Of a DNA stretch of 64,000 nucleotides, positions 11,489 through 23,417 are shown one piece after another. The stretch spans positions 17,130,001-17,194,000 of the forward strand of contig BSBN01000187.1 of the NCBI GenBank assembly GCA_027924645.1, given 5' to 3'. This DNA comes from Cunninghamia lanceolata. Lineage: Eukaryota > Streptophyta > Pinopsida > Cupressales > Cupressaceae. Position 1 is the stretch's first letter. Every line of letters begins with the position of its first letter. The notes beneath the pieces are model-generated. The model did no database searches and was not told where the DNA came from. It saw only the letters and a list, made by a program, of their open reading frames with translations. The position numbers and the translations under genes are program-made.

Positions 11489-12651
11489 TTACTTCCTAGA
11501 AGAAGTATCTGCACCAGAGACTGGTGCGGATCCATCCTTGACCTTAGTAACATCATTTTTTATCCAAATCTGACTCATCTCTTTCTTGATTTCTACCAGA
11601 TCAATCTTCTTTTTGCCTTTGTCTACTCTCTATTTTGTTTTCCCCTTTCTGTAGGATAGTCTCTTCTTGTATTTTTGCTTCTGCAGAACTTTGCAAGATG
11701 TCTGGATTTGTTGCAATTGAAACAATCAACATTTCTCTAACCTTGGTTTCTTCTGTAGCTGGGAATTGGTCTTGATCTGCATTGATTAGCCATATGCCCA
11801 AATTTATTGCATGCAAAAGACTTGTCATTGAAGAATTGACTATTCCTTGAATAGTTTGGCACATTTATTAACACACTTCTACACTCATTTGCTTTATGAC
11901 CAATCTTCTTGCAATTAAAACATTGACCAGAAAAAGAGGGAACATTTTGATTTATTCTACTTCTACACTGGGTAGCCCTATGACCATACTTATACTTATT
12001 GCATTTGAAACATTAACCATTAAAAGATGGGTACCTTTGTGCATTTGGTTGTCTGACCGGAGGTTTTTTAGGTCTTCTTCTTTGATTCCTTACCAGATAG
12101 TTTATGCCTTTTACTTCTTTAGATTTGTCTTGTCCTAAGTTTGAACTTTCTCCCTTTTCAAATCCCAAGCCTTGTTTATCATCTGGATACTTTTGACTGG
12201 CCAGCAAATCATCAAGTTTTGCAGAGCTTATTTTGAATTTTTCTCTATAGTCATTTGCTGCTTCTAGGTCAAACTTCAAGAGCAGAACTTATTTCCCTAG
12301 TTTTTCACATTCCTCTAACTTGTCCTTCACAACTTGATTAAGATATTCCTCATTCTTGGTCTTTTCTTCAATCACTCTGAGGAGACTCTCTGTAGATTCA
12401 TTTGCTTGTTTTAGTTGCTCACATAATTCTTTCCTTCTTTCCTGAGATTTACCGATCTGCTATTTTAGTTTCAGAATGTAATCATCAGCTTCTTTGATAC
12501 TCTCCTCTAAACCCTTGATATCAGCCTTGGAGGTGTCAAGATCTTCTAGAGCTGCTTCAAATTGTTCATTATTGACATATACTTGATTGCCAATTATAAT
12601 GTTGCTAGAAGGATTCGCTTCAGGACAAGTGAGATACCTTTGTGTTGCCAT
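11489..12651 (-). pseudogene. Gag-like ORF with four tandem CCHC zinc knuckles
   Basis: Starts at the ATG at 12651 (MATQRYLTCPEANPSSN), just after the PBS, and runs about 385 codons. The first ~150 residues are charged and helical. Four zinc knuckles follow at 12012-11965, 11922-11881, 11820-11779 and 11724-11683, spaced 90-102 nt apart. Knuckle 1 is CFKCNKYKYGHRATQC, with two extra residues from a 6-bp duplication (AAGTATAAGTAT). Knuckle 2 (CFNCKKIGHKANEC) is canonical. Knuckle 3 has lost its first Cys (SFACNKFGHMANQC). Knuckle 4 (CFNCNKSRHLAKFC) keeps all four ligands. At least four in-frame stops occur, including CAA to TAA just before knuckle 1, and a frameshift follows knuckle 4. Gag knuckles package element RNA. 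Plant Copia gags usually carry one. Confidence 0.8.
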
Positions 12652-12701
12652 AGGTGTATCTCCCCAGATCTTCCTCAAGTTGTTAGGCTTCTTCCAAGGA
12701 A

Positions 12702-12717
12702 CCTTGCTCTGATACCA
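12702..12717 (-). other. Primer binding site (tRNA-Met type)
   Basis: TGGTATCAGAGCAAGG on the minus strand, two bases inside the 5' LTR. It matches the standard plant initiator tRNA-Met primer site and fixes the element's orientation. Confidence 0.92.
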
Positions 12718-12719
12718 AT

Positions 12720-14253
12720 TGTTGAATATCAGGACCACTGACAGGGGGGTGAATCAGTGTTCGATAAATCTTTTCATGTACTTTCACTTTTAACCATTTT
12801 CCAAAATTAATTAAACAAGACCACAATATGCAAATGAATAGCAACCATAAAAACATAACACATGGACACCAAGATTTTTATGTGGAAAACCCCAAGTTAG
12901 GGAAAAACCATGGAGAGGATTAGCTCTCAATATATATTGCAATCTTTTACAAAGATGATGTTCAGGCTTGGTCACTCCACAGGCCTAAAACATGCTGGCT
13001 CACTGTCATGAAGTACAACTAGGTCTAGCAGGCTCACTGCCTCAACCCTAGATCTAGAAAGACTACAATGAGGGTTGTTAAACCCTAATATTTTCTTATT
13101 ACCAGGCTCATTGCCTTAAGTACAAGTGAAGAAATATAAATATTGCAAAAGCATCTGTCAGCATGCTAGGGTGTAGTCACTTAGAAACTAAATATTGTAT
13201 CTAGAGTCTTCATCTTTGGTGATCTTCTATCTCTGCTCTACTATTTTCATGCTCACATTGATCACATCGCACACACTTCCCTCAAACACCGAAATCCATC
13301 CTCTATTTGTATCTGCAACTAAATCTTTCTCATGATCAGGTCGGCAAGCAAATTGTGAAGCGTGTATACCAAGTGTTATACCCTGTCAGCTTGTTCTTGT
13401 GTTAAATCTTCAATGCGGATCCAAACCATCGTGTACATGTATTCATATGTGTTGGCTCCATTTATATAACCACTTACCTTTATCATCCAATTCATATTTC
13501 TTTTCCACATAAGGATTTAGACAGCCTATCGACTTTTTCCTTAATAACATTTATGATAGGTTCCTCTATCACATCATAACTTTTGTTGCGGATCAAATGT
13601 GCCTTCATGATTCATATTCAATAATCATTAATGATCTCTTAACATGTCTTCAACCCCACAGGACAAGATAAATCTATGTACCAAAATGCGGACCTTAGAA
13701 CTATTGCCCTATTACACTGTAACACTGATATACTGGATGCCGGTACTGGAGAGCTTGTAGAACGAGATCTGTTACACTTCCAGAGCTACAAACTTGGATT
13801 CTGATAGTCATGACTTATCTCTATCTTACTCCAATACTGTAGAACAAAATATGCTAATGCAGAGGAATGCGGACCAATTTACTCAGCACTGTTCACTATC
13901 TCTGTCTAACTTCTGCTGACCCGGACTTAGTCTTTTCATCAAATGACTTTTGGAGGAAGTCATGACTTGATTATTGGAATATAACATCAATAGATAGATG
14001 TGAGCATCATGCTTGAGCTACATCTTCATATCTTCACTTGCGGAGGAGTACTGATCCTTTTTCTGCCTCATACCTGAACACTTTCAATTCTTAGCCACTT
14101 TAGGACTTCCAGACCAAAATGCTTGTGTCTTATTGTCGGATTAGGATTGTCTTCCAGAGTAACGTGTCCTTGCCATTGTGATGAAATATCTTTGCCTTGT
14201 TTCTATCAATGACAACATTCTATTCTATATCGGAGCAGTGTCTCTTGCCCACA
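12720..14253 (-). repeat. 5' LTR of the 6079-14253 element
   Basis: Partner of the LTR at 6079-7612. It ends next to the PBS at 12717 on one side and GGGGG at 14254 on the other. Its last bases are CCCACA where the other copy has CCAACA. Confidence 0.9.
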
Positions 14254-14258
14254 GGGGG
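14254..14258. repeat. Target site duplication, right copy (GGGGG)
   Basis: Matches 6074-6078. It lies within a run of six G. Confidence 0.7.
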
Positions 14259-14639
14259 GACCACCTTCCATCTCTCTAAATCTTATTCTTAGAATAGCCC
14301 CTTTTCCTGGGCTAGAAAGAGCATGAGCCTCCAACCACTAAACTCAATTTTTGCACCACCTACAAATCCCTAATGTCCAACTTAGTAGAGAGATCACACT
14401 TAGCTGCTAAGGTCTACTGAAGCATATTGAGAATCCTCTGCCACACATGTTGAACCTCCATCTTTCTCCCCTGAAAAACCCTCTAATTCCTTTCCAACCA
14501 AAGCTGTCACAAAATAAAAGATGGACCAATATTCCAAGCCACCTGCAAAAAAGAAGCCTTAGCCAAGGACTTATCCAAACTTCTCCAAAAATCAACCAAA
14601 GAAGAAGTGTGTACACAGGCTTGCTTCCAAGCACCCCAC

Positions 14640-14930
14640 CAAAGATGTCAAATCTCGCGAACTAGGGCACACTGAAAGAGCAAATAGGCCTGACACTCCT
14701 CCCCATCATTGCAAAGGAAGTAAATAGGACCCTGAAAAACCCCTTTTCTGCAAGTTATCCCAAGTGAGGCAATGATTCCAAGCAACCAAGCAACCAACCA
14801 AAGGAAGTAATTACATTTTGGCCATCCAAACTTATTCCACACAAACTTCCACCAAGGAGAGTCCATCAACCCAAACTTTTGCTTGTCCAACTCATGATAT
14901 CTAGAGGCAACTAAATACAGACCTTTCAAA
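14640..14930 (-). pseudogene. LINE 1 zf-RVT region
   Basis: Reads WKFVWNKFGWPKCNYFLWL, then a Gly/Ile-rich helix and FQGPIYFLCNDGEECQAYLL with FQCALVREI. This is the usual pattern of the zinc-binding region (Cys near ECQAYLLFQC) after plant LINE reverse transcriptases. A separate frame from the RT domain, decayed. Confidence 0.75.
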
Positions 14931-15673
14931 GTAGGACTCCAGGCAAAGGAATCTCTCTCCCCAAATAATTACAAACTCTACCATCAAGAATCTTAGCTAA
15001 CTCCTCCCTATCCACCAGTAATCCCCCTGGTGGCCACTTAGACAATGCTTTCCATCTACAAACCTCCACTTGGCCAAAACGCTGAACTGATTTGAAATGC
15101 TCCACATGACACCACCCCGCATCAAGAAAGATGTTGCACAAGGGTTGTAAGTGTGGGTACATAGACAAGATAGGCGGGTGCCCATCCCATGAATCATACC
15201 AAAAAAGGCCTTAAATCCCCTGTTACAAATCCAAAATAGCCCCTACTTAATTAAATTAGATCCCCTTTTAAGAGTACTCCATATCATAGATCCCTTACCA
15301 AAGAGGCAAATTATTGAAACATCAACATTTTCCACCCCTCCCCCAAATATTTATAGTTGAGAATCTAGGCTCAATCCTACTTTTGACAAGTACACCTCTA
15401 ATACAACTTAGCAACTAAGGCCTGACCAACAAGATTAGCCTATCAAAGACCAAGACCCTCTTCTTTTTTTGACCTATAAACAAAATCCCACTTGACAAGA
15501 TTCCACTTAGAAGACTCCAAATTACTAGCCCATAAGAATTATCTGAAAAGAGCTTTAAATTCATTAATAAAGCTAGAGGGCGCCCCCTAGACAAAGCACT
15601 GATAAATGGGGAGAGCTTGAATCACAAAATTTAATAAAGTCACTCTCCTAGCAAAGGACAACCATCTGCAAGT

Positions 15674-16560
15674 CTAATGAGTAACCCGCTTCCAAAATTT
15701 GTCTAAAATATCCTGCCAAAATCCCCTAGACAAGGAACCAACATTGATGGGGATACCAAGATAAACAAGAGGGAGGGCCCCAATTGGGAATCTAAGAATC
15801 CATGCAATTCTGTTATGAATAGGACAATGAGTATTAAAGAAGAAGATGGAGGACTTGTCTTCATTAATCCTTTGACCTAAAGCAACCATATAAGTATCCA
15901 AAGATTTCCTAAAGTTAACCACCTCATTTACCTTAGCTAAACCCATCAAAGTCGTGTCATCAGCAAATTATAAATGAGAGTGAGGAGGCAAACTATTGCC
16001 CCAAGTCCAACCATGAATCAATCCCTGACCCACATGAGATTTTATGAGTCTTCCCAATCCCTTATCCAAAAGGATAAACAAGTATGGAAATAGAGGGTCC
16101 CCCTGCCTAAGGCCCCTAGTAGCACCAAACAATGCAGAAGACTCACTATTGATAAGAACAGAGAAAGAAGTCGGCGTAACACAACTCATAACCCAATCTA
16201 CCCAATCATTTCCAAAACCAAAATCCAACAAGACTTTATGAAGAAAAGTCCATTTGACTCTATCATAAGCTTTGGCCATATCCAGCTTAATAAACATTGC
16301 TTTTTCCTTGGAAATTGCCATGGAATGAATAGCCTCTATTGCCACAACAACCCATCAAGAATTTGCCTTCCAGCCACAAATCCACCCTGCTCCTTCGAGA
16401 TTAGCCTATTGAGCCAATGTTTAAGTCGTTCTGCAATCAGCTTCATGGTAATCTTATAAACAATGTTACATAGAGCTATTGGCCTAAAGAGATTCAGTGA
16501 GTTAGCTCCAACAGTCTTAGGAATAAGAACCAGGAAAGTAGCATTCAAAGCTTTCAGCAT
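15674..16560 (-). pseudogene. LINE 1 reverse transcriptase
   Basis: Contains ATFLVLIPK, FRPIALCNIVYKI, QGGFVAGRQILD, MFIKLDMAKAYDRVKW (catalytic Asp motif), RGLRQGDPLFPYLF and FADDTTLMG (15967-15956 for FADD), then YLGIPI. The order is that of non-LTR reverse transcriptases. A stop (TAA, 15970-15968) sits directly before FADD, probably from CAA, and a frame break occurs near 16345. The active-site residues remain but the copy cannot be translated through. Confidence 0.88.
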
Positions 16561-17338
16561 CTGCTTGCTCCTCTAAGACTCTAACTACCAAAAGAAGATC
16601 AAATTTGATAATCTCCCAACATTCCTGAAAGAACTCAATCGGAAAGCCATCCAATCCAGTGGCCTTCCCTTTTTCATTTGAAATACAACCCTCTCCAACT
16701 CCATCTCAGATATGGGACTGAAGATAGCCCCATTCATCTCATTAGTCACCAAAGAAGGGATGCACTTTGGATAACCTTGTTCTCCTCAATAATTGTTGAG
16801 GGAGAGTCCTCTGTAAATAGAGCCAAGAAGAATCGAGAAGCTTCTACAAAAATCTCCCAGTCAGAGGATAGCAGAACCCCTTGGGAAGACACCAAGGAAG
16901 AAATCTCATTCCCATGTTTCTTGTCTTTGATGGTATTATGGAAGAAAGAGGTATTTCTACCTCCTTTCTAGAGCCAATCAATCCTCATCTTCTACTTCCA
17001 AAAAACTTCCTTACGCAATTCCCATTCTGCCAACACCTTCAAGGCTTTTGTTTCCTCCCGGAGTCTCTCCATAGTGAGACCCAATTCCCTAATTTGGCAA
17101 GTAATAAGATCCATCTAGGATTGAGCAGCTACCTTAGCCTAAAAGATGTTACCAAAATATTGTCTATTCCACTTCTTAAGCTGAAAATTCACATACTGCA
17201 ACCTTTTAACAAAAGAGTACATAGCAATACCATAAGCTGGATTTCCTTCATTCCACCAACCAACCATCAAATCTGAAGAGAAGGGTCTCTAAGCCACATC
17301 TGCTGAAACTTAAAGGAAGGATTCTTAGCTGATCCATA

Positions 17339-18079
17339 TTAGGAGGTTGAAATTTTAATAGGCCAATGGTCCGATCCCCGCCAATTCAAAATCTCTAAAC
17401 TTGTAGCCCAATTGCTGCCAATCCAAAAACTAGAAACCAAAAACCTATCTAGCCTTTCGGAGATACAACTTTCCCCACATCTTCTATTACTCCATGTAAA
17501 TAAACCATTGGAGGGATTTACATCCACAAAATGAAGGCCAAAAATATAATCTCTAAACATCTTAGAAGAAGGATCCAATCTATCTAAACCCCCCTTCTTC
17601 TCATCCAAACTAACAATCACATTAAAATCCCCAGCCATAATCTAAGGAAAGAAAGGGGCTAAGGACATAACATACCAAATATGAGACCAGAGAGAAGACT
17701 TTCCATGAGCATCAATTGAGGCATATACATTGGTGAAAAGAATAGCTTCACCTAATTCATAACTAGTCGCAACCACTGACATAGAGAATCTACTAGAGAT
17801 CCACCAAAGAGGAGAAATCTTGTGTGGATCCCATAAGCAAACAACTCCACCTGCACTGCCCTGGGGCCCAATACACTACCACCGACCTCTAACCCATAAA
17901 CTAGCAGCTATGTTGGACATACCTTCCACCGACAACTTCAATTCCTGAATGCAAACCAAATCAGGAGAATGAACACGAATCAACTCACGAAAAACCTTTT
18001 GTCTAGGGATATTGTTCAACCCCCCTACATTCCATGAAAGTACGTGATCATCTATGAGAAGCAACAAAGTGAGAATCAA
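17339..18079 (-). pseudogene. LINE 1 endonuclease (EEP fold)
   Basis: First block LSWNVGGLN ... PDLVCIQELKL (18040-17930) has the Asn and Glu of the apurinic-type endonuclease active site. A second block (17638-17339) has AGDFNVI, FTWSNRR and RGSDHWPI with the late catalytic Asp-His pair. Stops separate the two blocks. Such a nuclease nicks the target DNA to prime reverse transcription. Confidence 0.85.
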
Positions 18080-18120
18080 TCTTCTTAATTAACCCTAATT
18101 CCACCAAATTCTCACCTATC

Positions 18121-19103
18121 AACTTAACTTTCTCTTGTTCTTCCCTGGGTAAGTGCAAGAAGATGGGGGACCAAAAAGGGGTCTTAAGTGGCCACTTTTT
18201 TTTTCTTCCTAAAATCAGGAAATACTGACCTTGGATGAGAAATTAAGCATAGTTACACTCAAAATTTTAAGATGCAACAAAAACAATGTTCGCAGTGCTC
18301 CTAGTCTACTTTCTAAACTACTATTTTTTTTTTGAAAATGGTAATGATTAAGGGGTTAAAAAAAGGAAGCCATAGAAATTGCTTTGTTTCTATCAAAAAA
18401 ACATAATATAGCGTGTTTTGTGGCTCCCTCAAAAGGTTAACTTTTTTGGGGTATTTTTAAAGTCACTTAAGTGAGAAATTAGTTAACATCATGTAGTTTA
18501 TGCCTGATTTTTTTGATAATTTTGAATGAATATTCGATTTTTTACTAATTTTCAAAGTAGACATCCTGAAATACAAAATTTTGGCTGTGCTACCCCTATA
18601 AATTTTGAAAACTAATTAAAAATTATTATTTTTAAATGTGTAGAATGGAGTCTAGTTTATAAAAATGTAATTTATTTGAAATTTCAATGAACGATTAAAT
18701 TTATAATGAAAAAAAAACCAAACATTGGTTTTTGCCCAAAAACGGACACACAAATGAAAGAAATTAAAGATGAAAGGCTTAACATTGTCAAAATGTGAAA
18801 AAAATTACATCGTTAAATAACTAAGAGAAAGCCTAACATTACCCAGGTGTTCGATTTGTTCAACCTTGAAACACATGCAAATCTGAGGGTTAACACAAAT
18901 GAAATTATGTAAAATCTTGTAGAATATGCAAAAACACGTCTTTGACGTTGGGAAGGCACTCCAAGCCTTTGGGTTGGAAATCCAAAGCAAATCCCAAGCC
19001 TAAGGCTTGGGATTCCCAAAGAAAAATATAACGCAAGCATGTTATAATGCGCTCGCGTTATGTCTCGCTTGGAATGATTTATGTTCAAGATTTATAAGTA
19101 TGT
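18121..19103. other. Intergenic DNA with a short palindrome
   Basis: No gene seen. At 18990-19014 there is a perfect palindrome, aatcccaagcc / ggcttgggatt around a 3-nt centre. T-run and A-rich stretches otherwise. Confidence 0.5.
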
Positions 19104-19408
19104 TTGATGTATGTATGTTTGTGTATATATTTGTATTTATATATGTATGTATGTATATATTCCAAATTATATGTATGTATGTATGTATGCATGCTTGTAT
19201 GTATATATTGATGTATGTATGTATATGCCTATATGAATACATATGTATTCTTATATGTATGTATGTATATATGTATGCTTATATGCATGTATGGTTGTAT
19301 GTATGTATGTACATGTATGCATGCTTGTATGTATGTATATATGTATGCATGTTTGTATGTATGTATGTACATGTATATATGTATGCCTGCATGTATGTAT
19401 GTATGTAA
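19104..19408. repeat. ATGT microsatellite
   Basis: About 300 bp of imperfect (ATGT)n / (TATG)n. Its reading frames give Tyr/Met/Cys/Val-rich chance proteins on both strands, which are not genes. Confidence 0.95.
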
Positions 19409-20890
19409 GGGTTTTGGGTTTAGGGTATATAAGGACTTGAGCCCGTATAGTTTTTAGGGTTGACGGTTAAGGTTTTTGGGTTTAGGGTTTAAGGTATAGG
19501 GTTGAGGGTTGAGGGATTAGGGCTTAAGTAATAGGTAGAGGGTAGAGGGTTACAGTTGAGGGATAATATTCAACTTGTTGAGTGTATAAGATTAAGTGTG
19601 TAAGGCATGGGGATTAGGGTTTAGGATATTGGGTTTAGGGTTTACGATATGGATTGAGGGCATATAAGACATAGGATGACTTGGGTTGAGAGTGTATGGT
19701 TTAGGTTTTAAGTATAGGGCTGAGGCACAATATTCAGGGTTTAGGGTATAAGGGTGAGGTTATAGGGTATAGGGATGAGGGTTTGTGGGTGTAGGCTTCA
19801 GGGTTTAAGGTATAGGGTTGAAGATTGAGGGATTAGGGCTTAAGTATATGGTTAAGAGTATAGGGTAGAGGGTTGAGAGTTTATAGTTGAGGGATAATGT
19901 TCAAGGTTGAGTGTCTAAGATATAGGGTTTAGGGTTTAAGGTTGAGGGTATAAGACATATGGATGAGGGTTGAGGATTGAGGGTTGAGGTTATAGGGTAG
20001 AGGGTAGAGGTTTGAAGGTCGAGGGATAATGTTACAGGTTGAGTGTCCAAGGTTAAGTGTATAGGGTATAGGGTTTAAGGGTCTAAGGGTATCTAGGGGT
20101 TGAGAGTTTAGGGTTTAAGGGTTTAAGGTTTGAGGGATTAAGGGTTTAAGGGTTAAGGGATTAGGGTTTAAGGCATAGTGTCAAGGGTAGAGGGATTAGG
20201 GATAGGGTTTAGGGTGTAAGGTTTAAGGATTGAGGGTTGAGGCTTTAGTACCGAGGGTTAAGGGATTAGGGTTTAAGGTTTAAGGGTTGAGGGTTGAGGC
20301 TTTAGGAATAGGGTTTAGGGTTTAGGGTTAAGGGTTAAGGGTTAAGGATTTTGGTTTAAGGTATAGTGTTGAGGGTTGAAGGTTCAGGGATAGGATTTAG
20401 GATTTAAGGTTTAAAGGTTGAGGTTTGAGGCTTTAGGGATAAGGTTTAGGGTTTAGGGCTAAGTGAGAGACCTAGATGGCTAAGGATGGATGGAGAGGCA
20501 GACAAGGAGTGACTGAGAGATGTAGAGAGGGGAGAGGTAAAGAGGTGAGGGGGAGATAAAGGTGAGAGATAGAGAGGTGAGGGGAGAGATATAATAAAAT
20601 GAGAGAGTGAAGTTGACAACTTGAGGGAAATATGGGCAAGGAGGAGGGAGAGAGGTGGAGAGGAAGGGAAATATCTAGAGTGTCGTGAGAGATATACAAG
20701 TGAGAGACCTATAACCTAGGGAGAGATGGGGGTGAGGTAGATAGAGGAGAGATGGGGTGAGGTAGATAGGGGAGGAGAGGGGTGGGTAAGGGTTGAGGGT
20801 TTAAGGGTTTAGGGTTTAGGGTTTAAGGGTTGAGGGATTAGGGTTTAAGGTATAGTGTCGAGGGTTGAGGGTTTAGGGATAGGGTTCGTT
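19409..20890. repeat. Degenerate telomere-like repeat tract
   Basis: About 1.5 kb built from variants of the plant telomere unit TTTAGGG on the plus strand: gggtttaggg, ggtttaaggg, gagggttgaggg, gggattaggg. Perfect consecutive TTTAGGG units are rare, so this is an old interstitial tract and not a chromosome end. It is interrupted by a purine-rich block at 20465-20785. Confidence 0.9.
20465..20785. repeat. GA-rich low-complexity block in the telomere-like tract
   Basis: Purine-rich (gagagatggggtgaggtag, gagagaggtggagagg) with two close copies of gagatgggggtgaggtagat near 20720 and 20750. The reverse-strand reading frame here (Ser/Leu/Pro-rich) is an artefact. Confidence 0.85.
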
Positions 20891-22199
20891 AGTTTTATTC
20901 AAATAGACAATGCTACATACCAGTTAGATAGAGATTGTAGTATCAGATTTCATTGTTGTGTCTTTTGCTTCAGCATTTAATAAAGGAATACATGTTTTGA
21001 GTTATGTCAGTGATTACAAAGATACAACAAAGATTTATCTAGATTTCATGGGATCACAATTACTTAAGCAGGGCACTTGAGGTACTATGTCTCTCCACTT
21101 TGTTTTGTATGTTTAGTTTATGATTGTATGTTTATATATGTGTGATTAATGCATGTTGTGATGAATTATGTTATGATAATCTATGTTGTGAGTCTTATTG
21201 AGTCAAGATGATCACCGGACCAACTGTTAGCTACTCTTTTATCTAGAAGTTACATAGGACCATTTAATTACTATTGTGTTGAATAAGCTTTAGTTATTTC
21301 CTACCAGTCCTGCTTACTTAGAGTATTGTCAATCCTTGCAAATGGAACCGTGTTTCTTTTAGTTAGATTATTCCCTTACCCAACCTCCAGATTAAAACTC
21401 ATAAATCCTTAACTGTACACATAGAACAAGCATCATCCAAGAAGATTACAGTTCCCTGGTTTGACAATGTAAATGTAACGCATTACATAGCCAGAAGGTT
21501 GCTTGATATAGGATCTATTGGTCCGTTGAATAGTGTGCATGCCCTTTCTGCATCAATGTATTGGTTAATAATGGAGTTCAACACCTATTATTTTAATTCC
21601 TTTGATTTAAAAGTTGTTGGCTCATTGAAGAACTTAACTCAAATTACATTGATCCATTTCATAGACCTTTTAAAAGGGACTTGTAAATATAAGAGAATTA
21701 TTTTCCCCTTTCAATACATAGTTGGCCATCAAATGGTCAAGTATAGGTTTTATGGGATTATTGCCCCTAGACACAAATTTTGTCCAAAAAGGCTAAAAAT
21801 GGGTAGAAAAGAGGATAATACATTGCCACTCTCTACTCTACCATTTGAATTTGTATTTTATTTTTTTAAGCGCAAGTTGTTCATACATCATACATGTCAT
21901 TAAATTATTGATTTCAGTCTTTTAAAGAAAGTTCATCATAGGCCCATTTTTCACCTAAACAACCTTAAATTCAGACTAGAGGTAGATGGCCTTAAATTCA
22001 GACTAGAGGTAGATGGCGAATTATCAAATCTTGCTTAGTTGCTAGAACCTCAAATTTTAACCTCTAAGTTTGAGTTATTTAGCGACACCTAGATTGACTG
22101 CATATAACATTATGGGGCCAAATTTTTTTGCCTGAAACTAAGTTGAGTGCCTAATATATGGTGGTGCAAAGTTGACTCCAACACTTAGTATGATATTCT
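20891..22199. other. Intergenic DNA, nothing recognised
   Basis: No reliable gene. A 134-codon frame at 21499-21903 has no recognisable motif and is probably chance. It contains the 27-bp duplication listed next. Confidence 0.45.
21963..22016. repeat. Exact 27-bp tandem duplication
   Basis: Two adjacent identical copies of a 27-bp unit beginning ccttaaattcagactag and ending gtagatgg. Confidence 0.95.
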
Positions 22200-23417
22200 C
22201 TTGCATCATATGATGATCTATAGAATTAGAAAAATTTGAAAGAGAGTGGGATTATGGGCTTCTATTCATGGCATTATTTTGCAGGTACATCTAGATTGAG
22301 TTTAGATGTTCTAAAGTTATTACTTTTTCCCTCCATTTGGTCTGAGTCAAGCTACAATTGTGAGATTTGCAAGGGTTTGGAGGAATTTTTTTTACGTTGG
22401 GCATCTATAGATCACTCATATTTTGGAGCATTCTGGGTCAAAACCACCCTGCCATCACATCTAGAAGGCCCAAAATTGTTAGGAATGCCTATGAATTTGT
22501 TAAATTTTCGTAGAGGCCTAAAAAATTTGCCCCCTTAATTATACAGTATGCATAATATTTTCATGTTTTTTTTTTTAAATTTCTAGCAAAATCTTTGCTC
22601 GTGCAAGCATTACATAATGTAATTTGTGCATATTGGTGTCACTACTAATGTAGGCAAATCAACATTTTTGTCTACATAGTATGAAGGGGGGACAAGATTT
22701 ATTTTTTTATGAATTTGATAGGGTTCAAGGTATAAGATATTAGGTACCCTACTAACACCTATCTACAACGTATGTTGGTCGATGTTGACCACTAGCTGAG
22801 CTATTGTCTACAACAACTAATCAATGCTTTTCCAACTAGATGATGACCCTTGGTTGCTCTGCCACCACTCTCAATGGTGTTCTCAAGGTTTTGCCATTAA
22901 CAACACCTCCTCAAATCTATATTTGTGGCCCGTGATATTTCCCTCTTTGCCCTCAAATCGGTATTGGCACTCACATGTAGTTTTCCAAACTCTTCAAGTG
23001 ATTTTTGACTTTAGATAGTGGTTTCAACATTTTTAGGTGGTTTTGCGGTAGGATAATGGTAGTTTTGACATTTGGAAGAATATTATGTCCATTTGAGCAT
23101 ATTTTGTTTGTTAACATTAGTGTGACATCAACAAACTACTTTCCCCCACATCCCCCCTCGCCATTTGTATTTTAGCTTTGGTAATCCAACTTTATAGGTT
23201 CTAAACTTAGTCATTTTGGCTTAGACTTTCAAGTAGGGTCACCTAGCCTTGCTATCTTCTTCCTCTCTTGGGAGGAGTTTTTTCTTGTATGAGAGGTTTT
23301 CTCTTCTTTGGGGGAATCATTTTGTACATGGGTACTTAACATGGCTACATATTTGTCAAGATCCATGTCCATCCATCTTTCCCACCCACCTAAGCCACAC
23401 TAATGGGCAAGTGTTAG
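22200..23417 (+). mobile_element. Internal remnant of a Copia-like element upstream of LTR A
   Basis: Two parts match the element that follows LTR A. The stretch around 22410-22490 (ggagcattctgggtcaaa, ctagaaggcccaaaattg) parallels 26500-26560 downstream of the PBS. The stretch 23270-23417 parallels 35410-35584, just upstream of LTR B. LTR A is thus preceded by element 3' interior and followed by element 5' interior, as in a tandem LTR-interior-LTR-interior arrangement. No intact frame. Confidence 0.55.

Larger units (their letters stand above)
6079..14253 (-). mobile_element. Non-autonomous LTR retrotransposon with an extra ORF
   Basis: An 8175-bp element on the minus strand, inserted in LINE 1. 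It has two 1534-bp LTRs (6079-7612, 12720-14253) that start TGTTG and end CAACA or CCACA, a tRNA-Met-type primer site (12702-12717), a polypurine tract (7613-7627) and GGGGG target duplications. The 5.1-kb interior holds a gag with four CCHC knuckles (12651-11489), then an unrelated ~1060-codon coiled-coil ORF (11040-7848). No protease, integrase, reverse transcriptase or RNase H was found. It must therefore have depended on enzymes from another element, probably Copia-type judging from PBS, PPT and LTR ends. I counted about 20 mismatches between the LTRs over their first 300 bp, mostly transitions, so the insertion is not recent. Confidence 0.88.
14259..18120 (-). mobile_element. LINE 1 (plant L1-type), main part
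   Basis: Minus-strand non-LTR retrotransposon ORF2 with endonuclease, reverse transcriptase and zf-RVT domains in order. The RNase H domain lies beyond the inserted LTR element at 6078-5406. Numerous stops and frameshifts throughout. ORF1 is not visible beyond 18120, so the copy is probably 5'-truncated near 18120-18200. Several short plus-strand frames here are antisense shadows. Confidence 0.85.

Noticed and set aside
19007..19457. Overlapping 60-130-codon frames rich in Tyr, Met, Cys and Val
   Set aside because: They are translations of the ATGT microsatellite, open on both strands because of repeat composition.
19409..20890. True chromosome end
   Set aside because: Units are too degenerate and ordinary sequence continues on both sides.
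21499..21903. 134-codon frame
   Set aside because: No motif, no codon or exon signals, and it lies in repeat-rich intergenic DNA.
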